NCBI GenBank assembly: GCA_020081605.1
Contig: JAHREC010000042.1
Coordinates: 45,264 to 109,263, forward strand
Direction of reading: 5' to 3'
DNA: 64,000 nucleotides
From: Albifimbria verrucaria
Lineage: Eukaryota > Ascomycota > Sordariomycetes > Hypocreales > Stachybotryaceae
Part shown: positions 46,509 to 58,100 of the stretch, in pieces
How positions within the stretch are numbered: the stretch's first letter is position 1
Layout: each line of letters opens with the position of its first letter
Notes under the pieces: model-generated
What the model was told of the DNA's origin: nothing
What the model saw: only the letters and a program-made list of their open reading frames with translations
Database searches by the model: none
Position numbers and translations under genes: made by a program

Positions 46509-47483
46509 ATGGCAAAGAAGAAGAAGACTGCAGCTCAGAAGGCAGCGGAGGCAGCGGCGGCAGCGGCGGCAGCGGCAGCAGTAACAACAGGAGAGGGACC
46601 TGAGTGCACGGTCAGCACGTACAGCACAACGTCCCACGAACAAGCGTGCGAACAAAACTTGCCCGCTCCGCCCTACGTGACAGCGCACAACCTTGACCTA
46701 ACTATTTCCATGGACACACCGGATGAGCATAGGGCATACGATGATGTAATTGCGAACAGCGTTCAACAAGAAGATAACAATATAGCAAGGATGACTAAGT
46801 CGGCGGAAGAAAGCCAAGGTATGGAACATTTCTAAGGGTGGCTGTACGAAGACCCAACACATGAAACAATCGTCCTAGATCAAATATTCCTACCATTCCA
46901 CATACAGTACAAGTTTCTTGGGAGAATACGAGGTGAGGTGGAGAAGGCATGCTTTTTATACGGCAAGGCAGCGCTGGCGGATACATTAAAAAAGCGTGGA
47001 TGGGACTGTGCAGTATCGGCGAACGTTTCGACGTGGGCGGATCTGCTGAAGGAGCAACGACACAACATCGATACGATAACAACCAAAGACGAACTTGAAG
47101 AGATGTTTCGATCGATGAACAATTTAGAGAGAATAGTAACTGATCGTGTAGAGGTCGACGCGGGTCAAATGAGGGATCTTTTAGAACAGAGTCATCGTCT
47201 TATTGGAGTCTTAGCACAGGCTAAGGGTATTTCGGGGATGGGATCGCTCTATGAACTTGGGAATCAGTGGCTGGGGCATCTAGAAAATGAGACGAAAGAC
47301 TTACGTCTTGTATCAAGAAGAAAGCTTGAGGAGATTCAAGCAAAAAGAAGAGAGTTGGATCATGAGGAGGAAGCGATAAAGGCAGGACTAGAAGAAGGGA
47401 TGGCAAAGATAAAGTCAAAGGCAACAGAGGGCTTATTACAGGTTGTACAGATTCTCAGTTTGCAAGAGGACTATGCAAACTGA
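46509..47483 (+). CDS. Conserved fungal coiled-coil protein, 304 aa, two exons, intact
   Basis: Exon 1 46509-46818 and exon 2 46879-47483 are joined by a 60-bp intron (46819-46878, GTATGG..TAG, phase 1). The intron length is divisible by three and would otherwise leave an in-frame TAA, so splicing is required. The N-terminus is a basic Lys patch followed by a poly-Ala tract (KKKKTAAQKAAEAAAAAAAA) from a GCG/GCA repeat, and then a disordered stretch. The body (YKFLGRIRGEVEKACFLYGK; LADTLKKRGWDCAVSANVST) matches an uncharacterised ascomycete family. The C-terminal third is a long helical coiled coil (RKLEEIQAKRRELDHEEEAI). No enzyme motifs. One of the few unbroken genes in the window. Confidence 0.65.
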
Positions 47484-48193
47484 CGTTAATGTTCATGAAA
47501 TCACATCCTTTTATGCGTGCACGCCGATTGGTCTCCATGGCCTGTGTACTTTCCTCTCATCCAAGCTTGTAGATCTGTTTCGCACCACGGCTGCCCATCT
47601 TTGTGGCCATGCTGGTAGCCGTGGGTCAAGTTGACTTTGATAGGGACTGCCGAAGCTCTTATCATGGATTTCTATTTTTGACAGCGAATCCCGTCATGCT
47701 CTCGAAGTTTGCGGAATTCGGCAGGTCAAGGACCAAGCCATATGTGATTATAGATGTGACAGATGCCCTTTCGCACCGCGGTCCTTGGTCTAAGGAATCA
47801 AACATTTGAGGGAGATGAATTGAACACGGATACTAGGGCCGTCTTTTTCGATTGAGTTTGCTTCCAGCTCTATAAAGTTCTCTAAGACACGCACAAAATA
47901 CCAAGGACGAGCCGAGTAAACTCAGGAGCATGGTTTAGACGAATATATTAAGTGCCAATCACTGAATAATAGGCTCCACAGTGACCGCCCGACCGAGCTC
48001 TAGTCCGCATATCTCCCTTCTAATTTCATCAAGCAATTCCTCCATCTTTTCCGTTATTGTGCAAGGATGGATACCCGCAGACTTCTTCGAGTGCTTGTTT
48101 GCAGACGGAATCCATTTTGGTTCACGAATCTCCGATATTATGTCAATAACGCCAGTCACGCTGTGACCAACATAGGGATTTTCTAAAGATGGT
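47484..48193. other. Intergenic, no recognisable gene
   Basis: Convergent 3' regions of the coiled-coil gene (plus) and the BTB gene (minus). No further coding signature. Confidence 0.45.
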
Positions 48194-49149
48194 TTAATCT
48201 TTTGAGCTCCCGTTCTTTTTCACCAGTGTACCCAGAAGCATTGAAGAGCATTCAAAGGAACATTTCTGGTCTTCATCACATAGCAATTCCTGTAAACGTG
48301 GAAATATCCCAAGAATCTTCTTGATGAGATCGACTCTTTTATCGTTGAGTTTACCTACATCACGTCAGTATAGAGGCATATATTATATTTCTGTACTTAC
48401 CGAGAACATCATTGATAGGAAGCGCTGGAGCATTTATCAAGTCTTTGCTATTCTTAACAGCAAGATCCGTCATCCTCTCAAAATGTTGAGCGTGAGCGAA
48501 TACCCAGGATATGCATATCCATAGTATGCAGTTGACACCATAAGAAGATGGTAGTTCGTGCATGGAGGCCGCGAACCAAAGAGTACTGAACGGCTCGATT
48601 GCCTCGTGGCATCCGTAGTAGTCGACGATAACGGCTACTTTGCAAAATAGTTCCACGCCTAACTTCTTGGGAACTTCCCTGTTATGACCATGAATAATAT
48701 CCATGACTAACACGAAGGCTTCCTCATCCCAAGCTCGCTCGGCTATAACTTTCTTTTCCTCAACATTAGGAGTGGCTTCTTTCCACTGTACCACCAAGCA
48801 TGCTTCGAAAATAGGTAGAGGCCAGTATCAAATGTCTCGAGGACACCATCATCCTGATTTCCTCTTCTTTGGGACGGTTCGGAATAGAGCAAGCGTTTGA
48901 TGAATCATCACCCAAACTTGAAGCGGAGGGTAAGACGGTGTTCGAGTCTTGCAGAGAATTATCCCCAGAGATGATATGAGGATTTGGTAACAGTGCTAAG
49001 CGCGCTGAAAGCGCTGACACTTTCAACTTCATCTCTTCCATGTCCAGCGCCAAGGATAGATTTAAAGGAAGCAACTTCTGCCTGTTAGGTTTTATGAGTC
49101 GCAGTTCCACGTCTGCGTGCGGGTCAAATTCATATCGTGACTTTTTCAT
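48194..49149 (-). CDS. BTB/POZ domain protein, two exons, one frame break
   Basis: Starts at ATG 49149 (MKKSRYEFDPHADVELRLIK). The BTB core is split by an acidic/Ser insert, then EEIRMMVSSRHLILASTYF and RSMLGG. After a one-base shift near 48780 it continues with FVLVMDIIHGHNREVPKKLG and AVIVDYYGCHEAIEPFSTLW, typical of the fungal BTB family that senses no known ligand. The intron at 48400-48355 (minus, GTAAGT..TAG, 46 bp) joins exon 2 in phase (LPINDVLG to KLNDKRVDLIKKIL), ending with the family tail CSFECSSMLLGTL and stop at 48194. These proteins may act as adaptors, some with cullin-3, but that is family knowledge and not seen here. Except for the +1 near 48780 the gene is complete. Confidence 0.65.
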
Positions 49150-50084
49150 AGTGCCGAATGTTGGGACAAAGCTGTGGCCTGCTATGCGTCAGCACAGAAA
49201 CTCTGTATCGGAGATGGCAGTACTAGAAATGGCGCAGTGTTTTGTGCTCGACTGAACCAGCTATTATCCAAGCAACCCCGCACTATGCTGGTTATTTATA
49301 TTTTGCGGCGTGACACACGTGATATTGCGTGGATCAATTCGGTCATTAGCGAAAAGCTCGGCAGCAGATATCCAACCCTTAGATACGGAAACATTTTTAG
49401 ATGTGTTTTCCCGTTTGACAAATGTCCGACGATGCCACAGCATTGACCCATTTTTACTAATCTGATCTAATCTCCTCGGCGGTCGAACAGTAGTGCCCGT
49501 GCTCCACAACAGTTGGTCCGATAGCTCAATCATCCCGCTTCTGTACAAAGAACCCATGACCCCAGATGAAAGCTCTGGCAAACTCTCATCTGTGCACTTC
49601 ACTCTCAATACCTGATGCCTCCACGAGTATGCAAAGGCGTACGCTGACTTCTAGACAGTATCTCAAGACTTCAAACCCCTCTGGCATGATAGTGTTGTTG
49701 CAAGTTATATACAGATCCCGAAAACGAGGGAAGTATAGACGACCCATTTTATAATATAGATAGCACAAGCATGATTCAATCCACGGCCCGCTTAACTTCG
49801 TCAAAATGGTTGCGACAGGGTTACATCACCTATCCCCGCTCTTCAGACCCATATTTACTCTGTTGTGTCCTCGTAGTTTAAGTGCGCATGCTCTTAGGTA
49901 TAGTGAATGACGAACAGTCGCGGAAAGCATCTACTTGCAAGTCATTCGGCCTGTCCTAAAACCAAGAAATAGTAGATCATGTGTGGGCTTCTACTTTTGT
50001 TTTCGAGATTCGAACTAGAGGGAGATACTCATTCAAATACTTCTCATGATTCCCCAAGCATGTTCCACGCAACCACGATACCTT
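49150..50084. other. No recognisable gene
   Basis: Open frames at 49608-49264 and 49804-49586 (minus) give no domain match. Upstream region of the BTB gene. Confidence 0.4.
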
Positions 50085-50580
50085 TTGAGTGGCAAAGGAT
50101 AGACCTGGATCTTATCTACGCCAGAACACAGACAATTTCTTCACTATCGGCTCCCTAACCGTAGAGGTAGATGATCGGTCACAGAGGGCGACTATCGCAT
50201 TTCTGAAAGTACCGAGCCAACTAGCAGAGGGCATACTTGACAGCTACTTCTACCAGTCTCTGCCAAACATGCTGTCCCTCGCATGCTTGCGATTGAGAGT
50301 GACTTTCTTGGAATAACAACACTCTATCCCCGTGATCTTTAAATCATAGGCTCGAGTAAGTCTTCGGGTCTTCGATAATCCATCGGCTAATCGTTAAGCT
50401 TCATTGCACTCTCTGATCTTGGCAGTCACGCATTGGGATCTTGTTACGAGTAAAACGGGCACCACATGTGGTTGCAAGATGCTCTTCCAAATGATGCAAT
50501 CGATGACCTGGAGGGAAGACCGCTAGCACGCGTTGTGACCTATGACTATGAGTCATCTCTCGAGCACTCCAACATGAAGA
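50085..50580 (+). pseudogene. Lipase/SERAC1-like NLR N-terminal fragment
   Basis: Pieces in order match the N-terminal part of fungal NLR proteins with an alpha/beta-hydrolase (SERAC1/DUF676-like) domain: RATIAFLKVPSQLAEGILDS, then in another frame GITTLYPRDL (about 50310-50340), and HMWLQDALPNDAIDDLEGRP with VVTYDYESSLEHS (50464-50570). The strand carrying the nucleophile and the rest of the hydrolase, NACHT and repeat domains are missing. Frame changes and stops occur between the pieces. Homology is replaced at about 50590 by an unrelated repeat-type ORF, suggesting an insertion or recombination boundary. Confidence 0.65.
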
Positions 50581-50589
50581 GAAATGTGC

Positions 50590-52430
50590 AGCATAGTTCC
50601 CAAAACCTCCTTGCTACGAAGGGGAACGCGACCGCTCCGTCGAATGTCCCGACTGCGGATGCATGCGCCACAATGGCAACAATGCGGAAGCAGGAAGTTG
50701 CGTTGCAGGTTTTGCGTGGGCAGCAAACGCCAGGGAACCCGGAGGAGTTGAAGCCTTTCGCAAGGTAGCGCCGCTAGATCGAGGACGCTATAGGGAGCGG
50801 GAGGTGGCCTTCCGAATGGCGCAAATTGTATCATTGAATATCGGGCGGGTGATCCCTCAGGAGCGGACATTTGGAGCCGTGATGCCGCCCATATTTCAGC
50901 TGATGCGATTCTTCCTAGTCGAGTATGAGTCGTACGTGCACATCTTCCGATCGATGCTGCTCGAGGTGTTCCCCAGGATTGTGTGCGTGTGCTCGCGAGT
51001 TTTTGAGGTATGTCTTGACGAGATGGAACGCCGCTATGTACAGGGTGGCGAGCGGGGCCTCGGCCTTGCGCACTCGGAGGTTGTTGCGATTATGGACCGA
51101 CTGAGCGGTTGCATTTTCACGGGCCATTAGCGTCATCCGCCTAAGCCAGTGCTCCGGCCGCTCGGAATGTTGGAGAGCCTCTGCCATGGGGCCTGGCCGT
51201 ATATTGAAAGGGCGAACCTCGACCTCAGAGGGGCTGGTGGTGGCCACGGTGCAGCAAGACGCGCCGGCCGATGCTCCTGCATATGGCCAAACTTCAATAC
51301 CACTACGGCGCGCAGATTGCGTCGAACCGTGAGAGCGAAATTCGATTCGAGGCCTTAGGCGGAGCTGCGCTTGGCAGCCCGTCCGGTATAGCCGAGTTCC
51401 TTGCCGGAGCTATTTGAAAGCTGTGGATTCCATGGACTAAGTCGTTCATGGTCTAGCAGCTGCGATGTAGGCTGCATGGTGGCGGCGGCAATAGCGGCGG
51501 CAGCCACACCCAGGAGCCATAGCCGTGTCATGACAATGGCCGACGTTAAGACTTACGACGCCGTTATCACGGCATGGGACCAGGTGGATGATGCATGCAC
51601 CTGGAGAGGGTTTCAGCGACTTTCCAATGGTCTCCTGCCAGCGAGGTCACGCATGACCGTCAGGGTAGCCGATATACGCACACGGTACAGCTTCGCCAGG
51701 GACCTTATCAGTGCAGTCGGCAGCAATAAGAGGAAGGATATGTTCTCTTCCAAGAATGGAATATGGCCGCTGAAGCTCCGCCTACGAATGTCCAAGGTCT
51801 GGCGAGGTGGCCGACACCATAGAGCCTAAAGATTGGGCGGGGATCCTCACGGGTTTACTGCTCAGCCTCCAGGTCGAATGGTGCCGGATGCGGCCTGGGG
51901 CGCATAACGTCAACCAGCGTGCTCCGGCTGCAAGGCAAGGCCGGAGTTGAGCCAACATAGGTGATACCACCTATTTCGCTTCGGCGCTTGGCCCAAGAGG
52001 CTGACATCAAGCACGAGAAGGCACTCGAGGGTCGGAAGGGCGGAGCTATCGCACAGATAGACTTCGGGTGCTCGTTGCCATTGAAGAGCGTGACGGAGCT
52101 TATCCAACTGGGATTCATTCAGGCAAAGGCCAACTTTTCGAAGCATGGCGATATGAAAGTGCTAGATCATTATCAGATGGCAATGAATGTCTTGCCGACA
52201 ATATTGATGACCCAGCGTGCCAACCCATGCTGATGCCCATTCTAGTACGCTCAGCGTCGGAGACGCCGCCGGTGGAGCAACAGGAGAGCAGTTTTACTGT
52301 GACCGCGAAGAGGAAGGATCCGGGTCGGTTGGCGCTTGTGACGGTTACAAGAATGATGCGGCACCTCTACCGCAAGGCATATCAGACGTGGCCCCAGGCG
52401 AGGATCGTGCTTGTGTCGCGTGAACGTTAG
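50590..52430 (+). pseudogene. Fragments of a large C2H2/helicase-associated fungal repeat ORF
   Basis: From about 50610 the translation gives RSVECPDCG (start of a C2H2-like finger), then a long open piece to 51130 (FEVCLDEMERRYVQGGERGL; GLAHSEVVAIMDRLSGC). In shifting frames follow RPLGMLESLCHGAWPYIERA, LLHMAKLQYHYGAQIASNRE and FEALGGAALGSPSGIAEFLA. Later pieces run to 52430 (LRRLAQEADIKHEKALEGRK). I remember this as a long, multi-copy ascomycete ORF without a name, often accompanying RecQ-like helicases. GC content is visibly higher than in the flanks, with many CG dinucleotides, so it has not suffered strong RIP. No intact protein is possible. Confidence 0.45.
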
Positions 52431-52639
52431 TTGGCCTATTCGTCAGCGTAACAGCCTACAACATCCGAAAATGCATGCAAGTAGTATCATATGGTAGGGA
52501 ACATCGTTATGCATATGTGAACATCACTTGTGTCATTTTTTCCACTACCTGGTGTTTTTTTTCTCTTTCAGATGTAAGTCTGTAAATCCTGTTTAGCACA
52601 GGAACTTACCCTACAGCACCGAAGACTCGCCAACTATTG

Positions 52640-53577
52640 TATTTCCCAACTCTCTCCTGTAAAAATTCTTCCTTGGCACCCGCTGTTAGCGTTTTGTTAG
52701 GAAATGGTTTGTCCCAGGCTAACAATAGCAACAAGTATGGCTGTGGGCCTAGAGCTTCGCGAGCTTTTGACATCACCCTTAGGCGCGTTTTTCTGTCTAG
52801 GGTCTCGGGAGCTGACCTTGGAACGACTGAACATAACGCAGAAGCTGAGCAGCGGTGATCGGAAAGGCTGGCCCCGGACAGTGTGACATATTAGATGCAT
52901 GTAGAACTTCCGGACGACAGGCTTAAGGGCCTCATTCTCCGCCTTCTCTTCCTCTTCCGTGCTTAGCGCTAAGCCTGGTCTTAGCTTACGTGGGATATGA
53001 AATATAGAACCCACTGCCCTCTGCTGTTCGTCGGTGGGCAGGATCACATCTTTGCGGCAATGTGCCTCTCTTGCCTTCATCGTGCTCTGCATCTTCCTGG
53101 GTGAAGTGGCTGCCCTCTTAGTATACTACTCGGTAGTAGTATACAAGCAACTCCTTCATTTCCCGAAAGTACGTTGTCAGCGTCGACTCGTTCTCAAAGC
53201 ATCTGAAGGCGATATCCTTTCCTTTTTGCCGACCCTGGCCGCGAAATTGCTAAGTATACGGGCGCATTATCTTCCTCTCCAGTAAGTGATCCGACACGAG
53301 CTCGTGCCCATCCCTGAAACAATGACTTCGCTGCAGATAACATGCGCAGCAGACTTATTTCCTCACTCTCGCCCGCCGCTGTCGTATCTGCCGCTCGCCT
53401 CGAAGGCTCATATTTTTTCGTTAGCCGGAAAGAGGAACTCGTCTCGTCCCGCAAACCATGCAGATGGATTGTAGACCCGTTATAAATCAGCCACCCATCC
53501 ATGGTCCGGCGGTTCTGGCCAAGACCTTCCATCACAGCCGCGTTCCGTTCCGCTATACAGGCTGGCCCTTCGACCAT
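52640..53577 (-). pseudogene. Pre-helicase region of a RecQ-like/C2H2 repeat gene, fragment
   Basis: On the minus strand, 53092-52697 encodes KFYMHLICHTVRGQPFRSPL and LSFCVMFSRSKV, which correspond to a conserved stretch (QPYRSPVLSF-type) upstream of the helicase core in fungal subtelomeric-type RecQ-like proteins. The frame 53577-53194 upstream on the same strand is a weaker, Ala/Arg-rich match. The helicase core itself is not here. A different part of the same kind of gene lies at 29734-30546 on the plus strand, so at least two independent fragments are in the window. Confidence 0.4.
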
Positions 53578-53935
53578 CTGATGCAGTCAAGAACGCAACG
53601 TTCTCCCCAGCCTTGATCTGATTGTTAATGCCGATGCGGTTGGAGTTCAAGATTATACGACTACTCAATGCCTTCCTTCCTATACTCGTTTTTATTCCAC
53701 TCCTTTGCAACGGAGTAAGTCAATCCCCGCCTTTGGCTATTGAATATGCTTGTAATAGTACTTCTCGCCAAGTTCGACTTGAGCTTAAAAGATATACTTG
53801 ACTTGTGGGGTCTGACATCTAGCATGCAGGAGCTACCGTGCGTAGTCATCCGAAATCACGTGCAGAACTTGACCACATTCAAGCTTCGCCCCGCCTTCCA
53901 TTCTACACTTCCTCGAACAAAATAAGAAGACAAAT
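53578..53935. other. Intergenic, no recognisable gene
   Basis: Short region serving as promoter of the intact gene at 53936. Contains a small pyrimidine-rich leader (CTTCCTCGAACAAAAT) just before the ATG. Confidence 0.4.
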
Positions 53936-55180
53936 ATGGTTTCGCTCGATAAGTGTCAAAAGCAGTCCAAGTGGGTTCGAATTTTTGATCCCTCATTGTA
54001 TATTCCCATCATAGATTCTCTCTCACAGCACCTGACCATCGCTGATGCATTGGTCCTCTCTCAGGTCTGCAAAGGCCTGAACAATTTCAAAGATCACCTA
54101 CTCGACAAGGCTTCAAACGTCAATGAACGGCTTAAAGATTTCGTTAGCAAACCTGCTCGCCTCCGATCCACACTAGGACATTGTAATGCCTTGATTTCAG
54201 GCAGCTTCGCTCTCGATATTTTCGAGTTGGCGCATCGAAAGACCTTGCAGTTGGATGTCGTCATTGGCAATGGAGTTGATGCGGAGTACCTGACGGCGTA
54301 TCTAAAAGAGGATGAGGGTTACGACATCGAGAATGAAGGTGTACGGATAAGTTTTATCCACCGCTGTGCTGACAACTCGCTCATAATTTTGCAGGATTCG
54401 ATGCCAAATTCAATACACACTTCACTTGCTAGCAGCGATCGGCCAGCTGTACTGATTCGAATTATTCGGACAAGAGTGGCTCCTATTCAGCATATACTCA
54501 CATCAGCATACACAACGGCCTGCATCAACTTTTTGACATGGAATAAAGCATTTTCTGTTTTCCCCTACGACACCCTTGTCAAGCATCGGTTTTATCCTCT
54601 CAAATCTTTCGATGACTGCTTTGGCGCGCGATTGATTGAACTTGCCAGGCAAGGCTGGACGACTCGAGATATCATCTGGCCTGATTTAAACGATGCAGAA
54701 AGCTCAAAAATCTCCAAGCTGCGCCGAGTCGGTGACAGGTCTACTTTGACCATTCCACTAAATATTGATGGTGTAATTACTCCTTCAATGCCAGACTTTG
54801 TCATCCAATATGCTCAGTTCGAGGTGTTCAAGGACAATCTGCCGCGTCCTCGTGTGAGAGCGGTTAGACAGCTCCCCAACTCGCCGTCTCCCAGAGGTAG
54901 ATTCCTGAACTTGGAAGCACAGGAAATACTCTCACCGGGTATCCGTTATGCTTATACCAGTGGCTCTGGCGGTTGGTCAACGTACTTAAGTGAACGCTTA
55001 AACCGCTGGACATGGCTTGAGATGTTTAAGACAGGAATTGAAGGTACTCATTGGTTATCTCCAATGCAACGTCCCCTCGTTACGGAGGTCGTTAATTTTG
55101 AGAGGCCGGCTACTTGGGATTATGCTGACGATCAAATCAGTAAATGGTATCATGAATGGGAGCAGGGTAGGATTTGCTAA
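53936..55180 (+). CDS. Intact 414-aa fungal protein, F-box-like start and nucleotidyltransferase-like core
   Basis: Uninterrupted single-exon ORF, the longest intact one in the window. The N-terminus (SLYIPIIDSLSQHLTIADAL, then LSQVCKGLN) resembles a degenerate F-box. It is followed by HCNALISGSFALDIFELAHR and KTLQLDVVIGNG, a pattern (GS..L..F.. then hydrophobic-D-hydrophobic) seen in nucleotidyltransferase-fold proteins and in a large uncharacterised ascomycete family. Further conserved blocks are INFLTWNKAFSVFPYDTLVK, DIIWPDLNDAES and the C-terminal WDYADDQISKWYHEWEQGR. The second acidic residue usual for active nucleotidyltransferases is unclear, so it may be non-catalytic. An alternative is a purely structural F-box family protein. 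Confidence 0.65.
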   Translation: MVSLDKCQKQSKWVRIFDPSLYIPIIDSLSQHLTIADALVLSQVCKGLNNFKDHLLDKASNVNERLKDFVSKPARLRSTLGHCNALISGSFALDIFELAHRKTLQLDVVIGNGVDAEYLTAYLKEDEGYDIENEGVRISFIHRCADNSLIILQDSMPNSIHTSLASSDRPAVLIRIIRTRVAPIQHILTSAYTTACINFLTWNKAFSVFPYDTLVKHRFYPLKSFDDCFGARLIELARQGWTTRDIIWPDLNDAESSKISKLRRVGDRSTLTIPLNIDGVITPSMPDFVIQYAQFEVFKDNLPRPRVRAVRQLPNSPSPRGRFLNLEAQEILSPGIRYAYTSGSGGWSTYLSERLNRWTWLEMFKTGIEGTHWLSPMQRPLVTEVVNFERPATWDYADDQISKWYHEWEQGRIC

Positions 55181-58100
55181 ATTCCTCGGACGAGTAATCC
55201 ATATTGGTTCTGCTATTGCAGGATCAAGCGGCCACTGACGACGGATAAGGCCCGCGGTTCAAGCTTCTTCAATCTAGCCACACGACGATGCTTGAGTAAA
55301 CCTGGCAATAGAAAAGTCCCTACTGGGCGAATATGTCAATGTTAATGAATTCCCGTGATAACCAACCTATTTTATTGAGTGCGAAAGCTCTAAATAAGCA
55401 TCGGACATGGACTTTGTACCCAATTAAAAACCGGGGAAAAACTAGTGACACTGGCTAGCTAGTAATAAACCCGGCAATATAAGTCCTAGCATTTAATGAC
55501 TTTACGAAAAGATATCTAGCATCGACACAATAATATTAAGTCATTTCATGTACCACTATGTTTGAAAAGACGGTGTGGAGACTGATACAGTGATGGAGTC
55601 TTTGCACGTTCATTAAGATAGTAATTTGCCAATTGTATTGCCCACAAGTAATTTGAGGTTATGATATATAGAAAAGCACCTTACGTTAGCATAAGATAAA
55701 GATTCAAGGATGAAAAGTGTCTAGTTTATTACGGAAATGAGACTTCGAGCGGGCCTTGGTACAGTAGTGAGCCTTTTAGGCTCGGGTCCTGTTTTTAGGT
55801 AGGTAGTTCTATCCTCAGCCCCCATAGAAGTCCTGCCCACTTACAAAAGCCCCATCAGCCGCGGGGACCTGCATGTCAGGGTCTGGCACACCATTCAATG
55901 CGGAAATCCGGGCGATATGGATTGCGACCCCGCACCCTTGCGTGAGGAAAGGGTCGAGTCGAGGGCTACTAACGAACATTACAACTTTCTCAGTACCCTC
56001 ATGATTTCCCACTAGGATGAGAAACACTCTCGCTACTAATATCCCCGGAACTCGCACGCGTATTGCAGACTTTCCATAATTTCAAGCAGACTAAAATCCC
56101 ATCAAAATAGCACTCGTAGGGCCCCTCGGAGGAATGGGGAAATGGTTACAGTTCGATGTTACGTGACTGTACTTCGGCAAAAGGCATACGGGTGGTTCAA
56201 ACAATTCCCTATACAACTCTAAAGAGTACTCACCTCTTCAGCCATGCGAAAGATAGCTGCCTTGGTTCGTGCCTGTGCCTCCCCAGCCATACGCTACGCC
56301 TTAGCCTTCATCGTCTCTTCTTTCCGCTCGAGTTTCAGCCCTTCTAACCGGAGCTGCTCCTATTCTTCCTTTTATGACGTGTTCCGAATTATCTGTCCAC
56401 ATTCTAAGTTCCAAAAGGCCTTTATCTACCCCAAGGCGAAGTTCCTCGATAGCTCCTTTGTAATTAGGCAGCTCAAGTACCATCATCAACCTGTGTCCAT
56501 TTAGAAGAAGTTCCTTAAGCTTGGTCCCGCCTATGCGAACCCGTTCGACTGCTGTCGTTGGTATCTCGTGATTGATCTCAATATCGACTCGGGTTCGTCT
56601 TGGCTACGGCTGTTTCGAAGTTGCCATATCCCTCCTTGAACAGGTCACCCCACGAGAATAGCTGGACTGCATCAGCATCATCCCATCTGGTCCGTTGCAT
56701 ATGCAAAGCACCCGTGCTCTAGTAGACTTTGCAACTTCGTAATCACTGCGTGCCGAATTTCTGTCCTAAACGGAAGTGGGTGGTCGGCCTCTTCAGTATC
56801 TGCTATCAAGTCAATTTTGGCCATGGTCGCATAGTTCCTTCACTTCGATTGATGACTTACCCTGTTCTGCAGCTCCAGGCCATATTCAATCCACGTCGGC
56901 ACACGCTGTTTATTGTACGAACTATCCTGGAATAGATCAATATAATGCATAGTCACTTTACCACGAGGCCGAAAAGAGGTGCTGCTATGTAGACTGGTGG
57001 GTTTTGTCTGCCTCTCTGCTTGTGTGTGACCACCGTATTACTCGCGTTGCCGTCTTCTTGGTTTTCTGTTTTCCGCGGGCTCTGGTTTGTCACTTCTGCG
57101 GTGCTGCGGTGCTGCAGTGGCCCTCAGGATTCTTCATATCGTTATCAATCCGTTGACAATCTGCCAAGGCTGGTTTCTCTTCATGATCCGGTATAGTGAG
57201 TGTAGGCTTCTGAGTAGCTTTGACCAGTCCAACTCTCACTGTGACAGCCTTCGATCGCTTCTTCGCCATTGTTCAAGATCGACAGAGAAGTATGAGAGAA
57301 ACAAGGGATAAGTGAGACACGGAAGGAACGAATCCAGTTCGTGTCGCAAGTCATATATGTATACATGCGCTTTTTTTTTTTTTCTCCTCCTTGGTCTTCA
57401 CCAGCTATGCTCTTTTTCACAGTATGCAACGGAAGTTGATGGTAACAGCCTCAAGGCGATTTGAGGCGCATTGTGCCACAAGCTCATTACCAGGCGCTTT
57501 CAGTGCCATGTTGACTTTTTCGTGTCGTAGATGAATGGATGATGCCGAGCCTCAGAACCCTAAGGGAGACATTTTGTATCCTGATACATAATGTCATGCC
57601 TGTTCCCTGACCATGAATTCCGACCAGATGAGTTAGCACTATGGCTTACAAGTCCCCAATTCCGGCTTCTCGGATCATAAAGGCAACAAAAACTTATTGT
57701 GAGCTGCTCAATCCTAGGCAATAAATTGTAATCACGAGCTAGCAAACGGGTCTCTCAATTACGTCTTGGTTGAATATGCTAAAGGTGGCAGCCCTCTGTC
57801 ATTGGCGCAATCTCCTAAAACATGTATCCAATTGTCTCGGGCTAATTTCGATACTTACATGCTCGTCGAAAATGTCGCAGCTATAACCCTAAGACATTGG
57901 ATTCACTTTCAGCCAGACCTATCCTGCAACTAACTCTACGTTTCGGATTATTCCTTATGGACTCCAGCCTTGAAGAAGCAATCAAGCAAAGCGAATCTCT
58001 CCACGCTATCATAGCAAAGAGTAATGCCTCCAACTAATGCAGCCTCCAAGCATTCTGGCCTCAAGCTTGGCTTCATGTGGAAGAATACGTCTTCTCGAGA

